NCBI RefSeq assembly: GCF_021462225.1
Contig: NC_061801.1
Location: 10,908,125 to 10,972,124, forward strand
DNA: 64,000 nucleotides
Reading direction: 5' to 3'
DNA from: Girardinichthys multiradiatus
Taxonomy: Eukaryota > Chordata > Actinopteri > Cyprinodontiformes > Goodeidae
Each line of letters starts with the position of its first letter. Within the stretch, counting starts at the first letter, position 1. The notes beneath the pieces are model-generated. The model worked only from the letters and a program-made list of their open reading frames with translations, ran no database searches and was not told where the DNA came from. Made by a program: the position numbers and the translations under genes. Positions 29,401 to 36,209 of the stretch are shown one piece after another.

Positions 29401-32400
29401 TAGTGACGGTGACAGGAGACGTTTGGTTCATACAGTGCATGGGTGTATGGACCAGTACCTGTGGAGAACACAAGCACCGTGTTGTCCCAAAGTCCTTCCT
29501 GCTGCAAAGCCAGGCTGATGTTGCCCACAGCCTCATCCATGGCCGACACCATGCCGGCGTACAGCCTGCGATGAGGGTCTTCAATGAAACTGTAGGGGGT
29601 CAAGTAGCGCTCTGGTACCTGCAAGGGTGAGTGCACCGCCTGCAGCGCCACATAGAGGAAGAGTGGCTGAGACAACAGAAAAAAAAAGAAAACAAAGACA
29701 TTTATTTTTAAGATAAACAGACTAAAACAACAGAAAAAAACTAAAAGAAAAATGAATTAGTGTGTTTTTGTGTCACCTCACTGGAGTTGTGTTTTTTGAT
29801 GATGCTGACGGCTCTCTGACTGAACAGCTCAGTGGAATAGTCTCCTTTGTATGCGGTGGCCACCTCCTCCCCATCCCTGAGGTCCAGCGCACAGCGGGTC
29901 AGGTTCAGAGGAGTGATGTTGTAACAGCGCTCGTGAGTGAAGTAGTCCTCACTTCCTGTCAGGTAACCTGTGGCACAATTACAAGTTCAAAGCCAAAACG
30001 TTGTAGCTTTGTTTCCACCAAAATCACTTCAATACTATTATTCTTTTAATCAATATAATGCAGTATCATCCTATTATGTCACATATGCTTACAATATCGG
30101 AGTAATTTAAGGGATTTTGGCATGTTAAATATATAAAAACATAATCAAATGTACATAGTTTACTGTTGTTTTATGTGAACAGTTTCTAAATCTCTTGAAA
30201 CAGAGTCCAGAAGAACTGATATACAGGTCCTTCTCAAAATATTAGCATATTGTGATAAAGTTCATTATTTTCCATAATGTCATGATGAAAATTGAACATT
30301 CATATATTTTAGATTCATTGCACACTAACTGAAATATTTCAGGTCTTTTATTGTCTTAATACGGATGATTTTGGCATACAGCTCATGAAAACCCAAAATT
30401 CCTATCTCACAAAATTAGCATATCATTAAAAGGGTCTCTAAACGAGCTATGAACCTAATCATCTGAATCAACGAGTTAACTCTAAACACCTGCAAAAGAT
30501 TCCTGAGGCCTTTAAAACTCCCAGCCTGGTTCATCACTCAAAACCCCAATCATGGGTAAGACTGCCGACCTGACTGCTGTCCAGAAGGCCACTATTGACA
30601 CCCTCAAGCAAGAGGGTAAGACACAGAAAGACATTTCTGAACGAATAGGCTGTTCCCAGAGTGCTGTATCAAGGCACCTCAGTGGGAAGTCTGTGGGAAG
30701 GAAAAAGTGTGGCAGAAAACGCTGCACAACGAGAAGAGGTGACCGGACCCTGAGGAAGATTGTGGAGAAGGGCCGATTCCAGACCTTGGGGGACCTGCGG
30801 AACCAGTGGACTGAGTCTGGAGTAGAAACATCCAGAGCCACCGTGCACAGGCGTGTGCAGGAAATGGGCTACAGGTGCCGCATTCCCCAGACCTGGGCTA
30901 CAGAGAAGCAGCACTGGACTGTTGCTCAGTGGTCCAAAGTACTTTTTTCGGATGAAAGCAAATTCTGCATGTCATTCGGAAATCAAGGTGCCAGAGTCTG
31001 GAGGAAGACTGGGGAGAAGGAAATGCCAAAATGCCAGAAGTCCAGTGTCAAGTACCCACAGTCTGTGATGGTCTGGGGTGCCGTGTCAGCTGCTGGTGTT
31101 GGTCCACTGTGTTTTATCAAGGGCAGGGTCAATGCAGCTAGCTATCAGGAGATTTTGGAGCACTTCATGCTTCCATCTGCTGAAAAGCTTTATGGAGATG
31201 AAGATTTCATTTTTCAGCACGACCTGGCACCTGCTCACAGTGCCAAAACCACTGGTAAATGGTTTACTGACCATGGTATCACTGTGCTCAATTGGCCTGC
31301 CAGCTCTCCTGACCTGAACCACATAGAGAATCTGTGGGATATTGTGAAGAGAACGTTGAGAGACTCAAGACCCAACACTCTGGATGAGCTAAAGGCCGCT
31401 ATCGAAGCATCCTGGGCCTCCATAAGACCTCAGCAGTGCCACAGGCTGATTGCCTCCATGCCACGCCGCATTGAAGCAGTCATTTCTGCCAAAGGATTCC
31501 CGACCAAGTATTGAGTGCATAACTGTACATGATTATTTGAAGGTTGACGTTTTTTTGTATTAAAAACACTTTTCTTTTATTGGTCGGATGAAATATGCTA
31601 ATTTTGTGAGATAGGAATTTTGGGTTTTCATGAGCTGTATGCCAAAATCATCCATATTAAGACAATAAAAGACCTGAAATATTTCAGTTAGTGTGCAATG
31701 AATCTAAAATATATGAATGTTAAATTTTCATCATGACATTATGGAAAATAATGAACTTTATCACAATATGCTAATTTTTTTAGAAGGACCTGTACTATAC
31801 TGCTGTAAAGACAAAGCAGAAGAACATTACTGATCTGAAAGTGATCAGGCAATGGCTTGTGAACGAATCATACCAAATGGCATAAAAAGGAGGAAAACAA
31901 CAGCAAACTGATCAGTGTGCTTTGTCCAGATAACTGTTTTATAATGCTATAGACTACGAATATAAATGCCGTTTGTTGCGAGATTGTGATTTTTACCTCC
32001 AGACAACCAATAGATAGCAACACCCTCGAGGACTGGAGTTGGCACCCCTGTTTTAAAGGGCTTCATATTTTAGCTAAACATAAATTTCTCTGAAGTTTGA
32101 CATCTAAGAAAAAGTTACAATTGGCCTCTCCAGATATAAGTAATTTTAAAAACAATAAAATTTGTTGTTTTAACATGCATTTTGCTTTTTGTGACCTTTG
32201 TACAACACATCTGCAGATGTCTTTAGATCAGTGGTGTCCAAAGTCAGTCCTGCATGTTTTGGATCCTTCCCTGTTTCAGCACACCTGAATCAAATGAACG
32301 GTTTTCTACTGGGCCTCTGCAGAAGTCTGATTGTCTATCAGTATTTTAACTTTTCCATCCAAAGAAAGGCTTTAGGGCCAAACTATACTAACTGTAAGCA

Positions 32401-34075
32401 GACAGAGTCTGAACAACATGATAGACCTCACTGTTCTTGAAATAGGGCTTTGACAGCAACATTACTGTAGTGCAAAATTAAAGCCTTATCAGAAAACAGG
32501 GGCGTTTAAATCCCTTATGGCATTTTTTCTTTCCTTTTATGCTTTTTTTTTATATTTTTTAATTTCTTACATGGAAACTGAAATAATTATTGTGAACTAC
32601 AAGTCTGAGCATAAAGGAAAAGTTGATACATGTACAATATATGTACTTTATTTTATATAATCCCATGTAGGATATTTGTTCAACAATACAAACCTAAGTA
32701 TGTGTCGAAGCCTCGGCGCGTGGGCAGGCAGTCCTTCCTGTACATGCCCAGGTGCCACTTGCCCACCATGTGTGTGTTGTAGCCCTCCTCCTTCAGTAGC
32801 TGAGGCAGCAGTTTCTCATCTAGAGGGACACAGTAGGGCTGGCATGGCCAGATGATCTGGTGCTGCATGCCCGTGTGGATCTGAGGGGTTGAAGATAGTC
32901 AGACAAAAATAAATGGTCCTCAAAGTGAAATAAAATAAAAGCTACTTGTAAAAGCAGCAGAGAGGGAACCTGCAGCCCTTGTGGTAGCGATGAAGCAAAA
33001 TAGGTTGCAAAACAAATGTCAACATGGCTTCCTTTTCCTAAACTACTTCTGTTACTCTCACATCTCTGCTTCGGTCATTTTTTTCTCAGATGATAATAAT
33101 GCAAGTACAGGCAACAAAATAAAAACTAAATTATAAAGATTAAAGGTTGGAACATCTTTTTTAGTTCCAGTGAGTAATTTCTGTGTAATTCTAATAAAAT
33201 ATGCTAAAGGTGCTTAGGCTGCTGCCCCTGTGACCTGACCCCGGATAAGCGGAAGACAATGGATGGATGGGTAAAGGTATTTTAAAGAATAACCAGTAAA
33301 AAAAGATCGATTTTTAGCAGGAATGCACCAATTGATCAGCCGGCTGACCGATCTGCCACAATTTCCTTTACTTACATACATGTAAAACTGATCTTATCCA
33401 CCGATCTTTTCTACCTCCGCAAAGGTCTGAAAATCACCTTTTGCTCTGCTGTGAGAGAGGGCTGACCACCAGGTCACGTCTGCAGGTGTGGTTCACAACT
33501 GTTGACAACATAAGATTAAAATACTGAAGGTGTGTTGTGCTGACAGTGTCAGTTATGAGAAAAAAAAACGGTATCGGGCAAAATCGGAATCGGCAGGTCA
33601 GGCTTTTCAAAGATCGTAATCGGCCAAAAAACTGCAATCGGTGCATCCCTAATTTTTAGTGTATAAAGTTTAGCATATCTGAGCTTCCCACTGCAAGATG
33701 TAAACAGACAAATAAACGAGTAAACGGTTAACTTTTGAGTGCAAAGCTGTCCTTGCAAGCAGGACCTGGATGACAGCAGAGCCACAGGTTGGTGGGTCTC
33801 ACCTGGTACCTCCCAGTCATGAGCTGGTTCCTGGAGGGGGTACACACCGGCTGGACATAGTAGTTCTCCAGGCGGACCCCTTTAGCCGACAGTTTGTCCA
33901 AGTTTGGCGTCCTGATCTCCGAGCTGTGATAGCCCACATCATACCAGCCGAAGTCATCGGCCAGGATGAAGACGATGTGAGGCGGCTGGGCTGCTGAAAC
34001 CACCGCGATTAAGACAGAGATGAGCCCCGCAGCGATGATAAAGAAAGCCGCCTGACTTTTACCGTCCCCCGTCAT
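2228..34075 (-). CDS. arsb: Arylsulfatase B (N-acetylgalactosamine-4-sulfatase), 8 coding exons, complete
   Basis: Lysosomal sulfatase that removes 4-sulfate from N-acetylgalactosamine in dermatan and chondroitin sulfate. Coding segments, in order: 34075-33803, 32880-32694, 29967-29777, 29666-29459, 23563-23320, 20021-19951, 5893-5762, 2493-2228. They join to 523 codons plus TAG with no internal stop; the human protein has 533. A hydrophobic signal peptide covers about residues 1-28. The sulfatase signature C-T-P-S-R has its Cys, normally converted to formylglycine, at 78. Metal and substrate residues of the family are present: D40, D41, R82, K132, H134, H229, D287, N288, K305. The start is fixed by an in-frame TGA 9 bases upstream and an A at -3. 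Exons 2, 3, 4, 5, 6 and 8 have, as I recall the human gene, the same lengths as the human exons (187, 191, 208, 244, 71, 266). Introns 1, 2, 5, 6 and 7 hold recent transposons but no exon is hit. Identification is from recalled family sequence, not a search. Confidence 0.97.
3094..3301. repeat. Left 208-base inverted repeat of the DD38E-like element
   Basis: Pairs with 4391-4598 with a few mismatches and no gap. It overlaps the 3' end of the transposase frame. Confidence 0.9.
3194..4246 (-). CDS. Tc1-like transposase, 350 codons, probably inactive
   Basis: Cut-and-paste transposase of the Tc1/mariner superfamily. It has an N-terminal paired-like helix-turn-helix DNA-binding region (about 1-110) and a basic GRPR-type hinge near 57-62. 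An RNase-H-like catalytic domain follows, with the first Asp in W-S-D-E-S-K-F and the Glu in P-D-L-N-P-I-E. The position of the second catalytic Asp, normally in Q-D-N-D-P-K-H, reads Tyr (Q-Y-N-D-P-K-H). Counting from that position, 38 residues precede the Glu. That spacing resembles the DD38E 'Intruder' group rather than DD34E. The frame is full length without stops, suggesting a young insertion, but loss of the Asp and of the right end argue against activity. Confidence 0.9.
   Translation of the reverse strand: MARKKQLSNEKRVTIITLRNEGQSVRTIGKTLKVSPSAVAKTIKRYKETGSHEDRPRKGRPRVTSAADDKFIRVTSLRNHRLTAAQIREQVNATQSSSSRHISRTTVKRRLCELGLHGKIAARKPLSRTGNKQKRLVWAKEHKEWTLHQWKSVLWSDESKFEIFGSNHRVFVRRRRDERMDSTCLVPTVKHGGGGVMVWGCFAGDTVGDLFKIEGILNQHGYHSILQRHAIPSGLRLVGPSFIFQQYNDPKHTSRLCKGYLTKKESDGVLRQMTWPPPSPDLNPIEMVWGELVCSVKAKGPTSAKHLWELLQDCWKTISGDYLLKLINRMPRVCGAVITAKGGYFEEPRI
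4391..4598. repeat. Right 208-base inverted repeat of the DD38E-like element
   Basis: Reverse complement of 3094-3301. It holds a reversed partial transposase C-terminus (about 35 codons). Identity stops abruptly at 4598. Confidence 0.9.
5762..5893 (-). CDS. arsb: arsb exon 7
   Basis: Encodes residues 392-435 plus one base. It contains [10 protein letters not shown] and [10 protein letters not shown]. Three AG sites lie close together at the 5' end. Only the one before 5893 keeps the frame with exon 6, and it restores a Pro-Cys-Pro junction seen in the family. The exon is 132 bases, 9 more than the human one. The donor is GTCAGT. Confidence 0.93.
5894..8460. other. arsb intron 6, proximal part, nothing recognised
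   Basis: Non-coding intron. Short open frames have no domain or conserved motif I can name. Confidence 0.5.
8469..9413 (+). mobile_element. Decayed Tc1-like element
   Basis: Diverged terminal repeats: a left CAGTGCCTTACAAAAGTATTC-type end and a matching reversed end near 9413. A decayed transposase start (M-K-T-K-E near 8788) follows the left repeat, and the rest is heavily deleted. In arsb intron 6. Confidence 0.75.
10335..11322 (+). mobile_element. Decayed Tc1-like element
   Basis: The right end carries the same terminal type as 8469-9413. The interior keeps recognisable transposase-derived blocks around 10740-10900 (the region for G-G-S-I-M-L-W-G) with many stops. In arsb intron 6. The left boundary is approximate. 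Confidence 0.65.
12010..12440. mobile_element. hAT-type short element (431 bp)
   Basis: Flanked by a perfect 8-base duplication AAGTTTAC (12002-12009 and 12441-12448). The imperfect terminal repeats begin TAAGGGTGTACCGAT and, on the other end reversed, TAGGGGGCACTGATC. No coding capacity. It resembles the element at 33318-33651 in its CGAT-rich interior. In arsb intron 6. Confidence 0.85.
12505..12665. repeat. Polypurine tract
   Basis: G/A-rich sequence with GGAAGGAAGAA units, next to the hAT element 12010-12440. The overlapping hydrophobic minus-strand frames are artefacts of its complement. Confidence 0.8.
13703..14064 (-). mobile_element. Tc1-like remnant with transposase N-terminus
   Basis: A CAGTGCTTTGCAGAA-type terminal repeat stands at 13703. 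On the minus strand from 14064 a paired-like N-terminus can be read ([11 protein letters not shown], then Q-S-T-V-Q-S-I). Most of the transposase is deleted. It lies immediately left of Tc1 copy 1. Confidence 0.7.
14083..15694 (+). mobile_element. DD34E Tc1 element, copy 1 (1612 bp)
   Basis: Flanked by TA at 14081-14082 and 15695-15696. The exact 200-base terminal inverted repeats are 14083-14282 and 15495-15694. It sits in arsb intron 6, antisense to arsb. It belongs to the same family as 20501-22090 and 30224-31792, with which it is near identical over long stretches. Confidence 0.95.
14411..15417 (+). pseudogene. Tc1 transposase, copy 1, broken
   Basis: Starts M-G-K-T-A-D-L-T and ends K-G-F-P-T-K-Y, like the other copies. 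An 8-base GTGTGCAG duplication replaces 6 bases near 14712-14727 and shifts the frame. A GGA-to-TGA change at about 15098 creates a stop after A-E-K-L-Y. The second catalytic Asp (Q-H-D-L-A-P) has become Val. The element cannot make active transposase. Confidence 0.93.
16130..17165 (-). mobile_element. LINE (L2/CR1-like) reverse transcriptase fragment
   Basis: The minus strand reads C-Y-A-D-D-T-Q-L-Y, the catalytic block of L2/CR1-type reverse transcriptases, then L-L-N-P-D-K-T-E and V-K-N-L-G-V. After an inserted SINE it resumes as [10 protein letters not shown] and L-Q-L-I-Q-N-A-A-A. The frame is broken by stops and shifts. Only the 3' part of the element is present (typical 5' truncation). 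In arsb intron 6. Confidence 0.82.
16662..16812 (-). mobile_element. tRNA-derived SINE inserted in the LINE fragment
   Basis: Minus-strand box-B-like GATTCGAGTCCC and a tail containing GCCACTAGTGCC, shared with the SINEs at 52915 and 54268. The flanking GATTTG repeats suggest a target duplication. The tRNA-like head is truncated. Confidence 0.75.
17170..19495. other. arsb intron 6, AT-rich stretch, nothing recognised
   Basis: AT-rich intronic sequence with a short TA run near 17190. No coding segment or named repeat is visible. Confidence 0.5.
19500..19745 (+). mobile_element. Tc1-like transposase fragment
   Basis: Reads V-K-Y-G-G-G-C-M-M and [10 protein letters not shown], remnants of the G-G-G-S-V-M-V-W-G and [10 protein letters not shown] blocks with the middle deleted. 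In arsb intron 6, about 200 bases from exon 6. Confidence 0.65.
19951..20021 (-). CDS. arsb: arsb exon 6 (71 bases)
   Basis: Encodes residues 368-391 and one base of codon 392. It holds the family block Q-E-L-L-H-N-I-D-P. The acceptor is ATCTTGCAG and the donor GTAAGT. It is too short for ORF scans; it was found by homology and confirmed by phase and by equal length with the human exon. Confidence 0.95.
20501..22090 (-). mobile_element. DD34E Tc1 element, copy 2 (1590 bp)
   Basis: TA flanks at 20499-20500 and 22091-22092. The terminal inverted repeats are 20501-20700 and 21891-22090, 200 bases each. It is inserted in arsb intron 5 in the same orientation as arsb. Confidence 0.95.
20778..21762 (-). 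pseudogene. Tc1 transposase, copy 2, frameshifted
   Basis: The N-terminal frame (21762 downwards) and the catalytic frame (20778-21461) are separated by a 20-base deletion at about 21455-21460, relative to copy 3. The deletion ends fall in a repeated GTGC. The catalytic part keeps both Asp residues and the Glu, so this frameshift is the only obvious lesion. Confidence 0.92.
22093..22390 (+). mobile_element. Tc1-like transposase C-terminal relic
   Basis: Directly after Tc1 copy 2. Stop-ridden translation retains S-K-A-H-K-Q-A-H and G-P-S-Q-S-L-N-L, derived from the D-P-K-H and P-S-Q-S-P-D-L-N blocks. Confidence 0.55.
23320..23563 (-). CDS. arsb: arsb exon 5: D-N-G-G active-site segment
   Basis: Encodes residues 287-367 plus two bases of codon 368. 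It starts by completing D287, then N288, and contains R-G-R-K with K305 and the conserved [11 protein letters not shown] block. The acceptor is CTCTGTCAG and the donor GTGAGC. It is 244 bases, as in human. Confidence 0.97.
23639..24215 (-). mobile_element. Decayed Tc1-like element, one end
   Basis: It starts with CAGTGCTTTGCAGAAGTATTC after a TA. The minus-strand complement of the following 500 bases matches the typical Tc1 catalytic region with many changes. Identity is lost near 24215. In arsb intron 4. Confidence 0.65.
24216..26435. other. arsb intron 4, possible LTR-like fragment, otherwise unassigned
   Basis: 24217-24700 has two AATAAA motifs and a T-rich 3' part. It could be a solo LTR, but I could not find a matching pair of ends or a target duplication. 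The rest is unassigned. Confidence 0.25.
26440..26640. mobile_element. Terminal fragment of a Tc1-like element
   Basis: Carries the ATTATGCACTACTCTGTGTT and CCCAATAAA blocks typical of the inner terminal repeat of the CAGTGCCTTGCAAAAG family. The rest is missing. In arsb intron 4. Confidence 0.5.
26855..27310 (+). mobile_element. LINE ORF2 C-terminal fragment with 3' tail
   Basis: Reads a C-terminal [11 protein letters not shown] block followed by K-T-N-R-L-K-N and P-R-A-V-R-A-I-N. This is a pattern seen at the end of many fish LINE ORF2 proteins; the clade is not assigned. A 3' UTR-like stretch ends in TTTCATTATGG. In arsb intron 4, antisense to arsb. Confidence 0.65.
29030..29295 (-). mobile_element. 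Tc1-like transposase fragment next to arsb exon 4
   Basis: The minus strand carries an eroded block of a Tc1-type catalytic domain (the region around Q-Q-D-N-D). The right edge is about 160 bases from exon 4. Confidence 0.55.
29459..29666 (-). CDS. arsb: arsb exon 4
   Basis: Encodes residues 218-286 plus one base of D287. It includes the core strand P-L-F-L-Y, active-site H229, and the segment M-D-E-A-V-G-N-I. Only 110 bases of intron separate it from exon 3. It is 208 bases, as in human. Confidence 0.97.
29777..29967 (-). CDS. arsb: arsb exon 3
   Basis: Encodes residues 154-217. It contains two N-glycosylation sequons, N170-I-T and N175-L-T, the second equivalent to a glycosylated Asn in human ARSB, and the conserved C168 and C179. 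The long reading frame is not obvious in simple ORF scans. The exon was found by phase and homology between acceptor GTGCCACAG and donor GTGACA. It is 191 bases, as in human. Confidence 0.95.
30224..31792 (+). mobile_element. DD34E Tc1 element, copy 3 (1569 bp)
   Basis: TA flanks at 30222-30223 and 31793-31794. The terminal inverted repeats are 30224-30423 and 31593-31792, 200 bases each. It is inserted in arsb intron 2, antisense to arsb. Confidence 0.95.
30552..31514 (+). CDS. Tc1 DD34E transposase, copy 3, open frame of 320 codons with internal deletion
   Basis: The only copy with one continuous frame. It has the paired-like helix-turn-helix N-terminal part, then the catalytic domain with Asp in F-S-D-E-S-K-F, Asp in Q-H-D-L-A-P and Glu in N-H-I-E-N-L-W. 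There are 34 residues between the last two. Compared with copies 1 and 2 it lacks 42 bases at 30890/30891, an in-frame loss of 14 residues (including a Q-K-Q-R-Q-K-R basic stretch) between the two domains. The usual Pro of N-P-I-E is His. A translatable protein is possible; activity is doubtful. Confidence 0.9.
   Translation: MGKTADLTAVQKATIDTLKQEGKTQKDISERIGCSQSAVSRHLSGKSVGRKKCGRKRCTTRRGDRTLRKIVEKGRFQTLGDLRNQWTESGVETSRATVHRRVQEMGYRCRIPQTWATEKQHWTVAQWSKVLFSDESKFCMSFGNQGARVWRKTGEKEMPKCQKSSVKYPQSVMVWGAVSAAGVGPLCFIKGRVNAASYQEILEHFMLPSAEKLYGDEDFIFQHDLAPAHSAKTTGKWFTDHGITVLNWPASSPDLNHIENLWDIVKRTLRDSRPNTLDELKAAIEASWASIRPQQCHRLIASMPRRIEAVISAKGFPTKY
32694..32880 (-). CDS. arsb: arsb exon 2: active-site Lys/His
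   Basis: Encodes residues 92-153 and the first base of codon 154. It carries the G-K-W-H-L-G motif with K132 and H134, which contact the sulfate in sulfatases. The acceptor is CCCCTCAG and the donor GTTTGT. The 187-base length matches the human exon. Confidence 0.97.
33318..33651. mobile_element. hAT-type short element (334 bp)
   Basis: Perfect 8-base duplication ATTTTTAG at 33310-33317 and 33652-33659. The terminal repeats read CAGGAATGCACCAATTG and, reversed, TAGGGATGCACCGATTG. Non-coding. In arsb intron 1, about 150 bases from exon 1. Confidence 0.88.
33803..34075 (-). CDS. arsb: arsb exon 1: signal peptide and formylglycine site
   Basis: Encodes residues 1-91. It holds the hydrophobic leader, the metal-binding I-L-A-D-D stretch (D40, D41) and the C-T-P-S-R sulfatase signature with Cys78. 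It ends in phase 0 after G-R-Y-Q, followed by donor GTGAGA. Length is 273 bases against about 312 in human; the difference is a shorter leader. Confidence 0.97.
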
Positions 34076-36002
34076 TTTAGCTCAGCAGAGCAGCTTTGAG
34101 CTGCAACACAGCGTAAACAAGGAAGTCCCTGCGGCTGCTTTCAGCGACGGAAACAAGCTGAGGTTAATACGAGACAGTCCAGTGTATTAATACAAAAACA
34201 GGAAATCATTCAATCTCAATAGGTCTGTAAAACTACAGGATGCGCAGGTCTAGTTCACTCATTTCCCTGTTCCGCAAATTAAAAACACTGCCTCGGCTGC
34301 TTCAACCAATCAGAAGGCCGGAAAAAATAGCGTCATACTAGTATGGAAGCCTAATAAGTAGCAACGATCAAAATAAAATAAAATAAAATGCATCACTGTA
34401 TAATACATTTTAATGTGAAGTGTTTTGTTATTCTGGCAAGTATGGGAATACAACTATTTTTCCATACTATGTGATGTATACTACATGGTCTAGTATCTGA
34501 TGACCCGATCTGTGGTTTTACCACTTGGTGACTGAGTTGGTGTCATTCCCATTCATTCCACTTGTTATGTTACCACTAACAGCTGACAGTGGACTATTTA
34601 GCAGGGAGGACATTTCAGGACTGGACTCATTGCACATATGACATCCTATCATGGTACCATGTCTGAATTCACTGAGCTCCTGAGAGTGACTCAATCTTCC
34701 ATAAATGTTTTTAAAAGCAGTCTGCATGGTGTTTATAAACCTGTAGAAGTGATTGGAGAAAATTATTGAAATATTATTTCAGTATCTCAGTTTACTATGT
34801 GAATAGAGGTACTAGATTATCCAGGCTGATGTTTTCAAGCCTTTATTTCTGTTAATTATGATGATTTTCAACTTACAGTTAATGAAAAGACAACATATAA
34901 AGTTAGACCAATGAAAACATTTTTAATACAGAAGTGCTGGCTTCATGAATCATATGTTTAATACCTGCTTGAGGGTTGAGGGTTTTCAAAAGGTACTTTT
35001 AATCTGTCACTCAAACCTCATTGGAACACACATTCTAATTTATTGAATGACTGTATGTTGTCATGCTTTGTTTAGTCTTTTTAAGGAAGTAATAACCATA
35101 ACATTCTTTAATTTGTTTTGCTTTTTTAACAAAGACTGACTTGTTTATGACCCTATGGACAATTTGCAGTTCTGGGACCATTTAATCACAGAGTGTATAG
35201 CATTACTAATGTATCTTTTAAACTCTTCATTTTCTCTATAGTTGACGCATTGTGCAAATATTTCACAGGTAACCAGTTAGCCAACTATTATTTCCTTATA
35301 CTAAATGTGCATCAGAGTGTGTTTCGCTTGACCCTTACATCCATTACTTCCTAGCTGTATACGGCATGGTGAGCTTACATGCAGACTTGGAAGGGTAGAC
35401 AACCAAGCACCTTGTATACAGCAATGTTAGCCCCACCCACTGACTTTAATGGCTCAGTCCGACAGATGATAAGCTGTGAGACAAGATCATTAAATTATTT
35501 CATAAAAATATATGTATGCCATTAACATGTGGCACTTTTGAGCCTGATAAATTATACTTTATCATTTGAAATAATATTTTAAAATGTCATCAGTTTCATA
35601 TAACGCAGTGTATTATATAATTAATAAACATATAAAGTATACACAGTATTGTTTGTAGTTTAAAGACTACTGAACTGGAACGGAGCCTAATAATGTATAA
35701 TGTACACTATTTTAATTTCATTAGTTACACAAAAGGGATTTAAAAAATACCAAAACCTTTTTACATGTTTGGAATCAGCTTTTCTTTTAGTTATTTGACG
35801 CTTCCACACTTTGTTCCATTTATCACACAGGAACATCTGACCTGTAAACACTGATCTTCCTTTCATGGAATCAGAAAAACGGTAATTACTCCCCCCACAC
35901 TATGCACAATGAGAGAGTGTGGTTGTGTAAGAATACAACACAATGGAAGACTTCACATGTCATTCAAACAATATGTTTCCAGTCTCAGACTGGTGCTTAT
36001 GC
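34076..36002. other. arsb-dmgdh intergenic gap
   Basis: About 1.9 kb between the arsb start codon and the dmgdh stop codon. It should hold the arsb 5' UTR and promoter on the left and the dmgdh 3' UTR on the right. An ATTAAA at 35716-35711 on the minus strand is a weak candidate poly(A) signal. No transposon or reading frame is recognised. Confidence 0.6.
34300..34316. promoter_or_regulatory. CCAAT box in the arsb upstream region
   Basis: CCAATCAG lies about 230 bases upstream of the arsb start codon, in a GC-richer stretch without a clear TATA box. The same octamer occurs upstream of dmgdh near 59589. This is the arrangement expected of TATA-less housekeeping promoters. No transcription start can be placed from sequence. 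Confidence 0.3.
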
Positions 36003-36209
36003 TTAAGCCTTTGCTTTCTTAGCGAGCCGCGTCCGTGTGGGCTCGGTGAGGATGAGGGGCTCCTGGATGACCGTGGCGGGGTACTTCCTGCCCAGCAGCT
36101 CCACCTCCACCTGCTGGCCCACAGAGCTCAGCTCCAGGGGCAGGTAACCGAACGCCAGGCTCTGCTGGCTGCTGTAGCTGTAGGCTCCAGACGTAGTGTT
36201 CCCAACCAC
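36003..36209 (-). CDS. dmgdh: dmgdh exon 16: C-terminus and stop
   Basis: Encodes residues 801-868 and the stop at 36005-36003. It contains [12 protein letters not shown] and V-E-V-E-L-L-G, the GCV_T C-terminal barrel, and ends in a Lys/Ala-rich tail. Confidence 0.97.
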   Translation of the reverse strand: MVGNTTSGAYSYSSQQSLAFGYLPLELSSVGQQVEVELLGRKYPATVIQEPLILTEPTRTRLAKKAKA

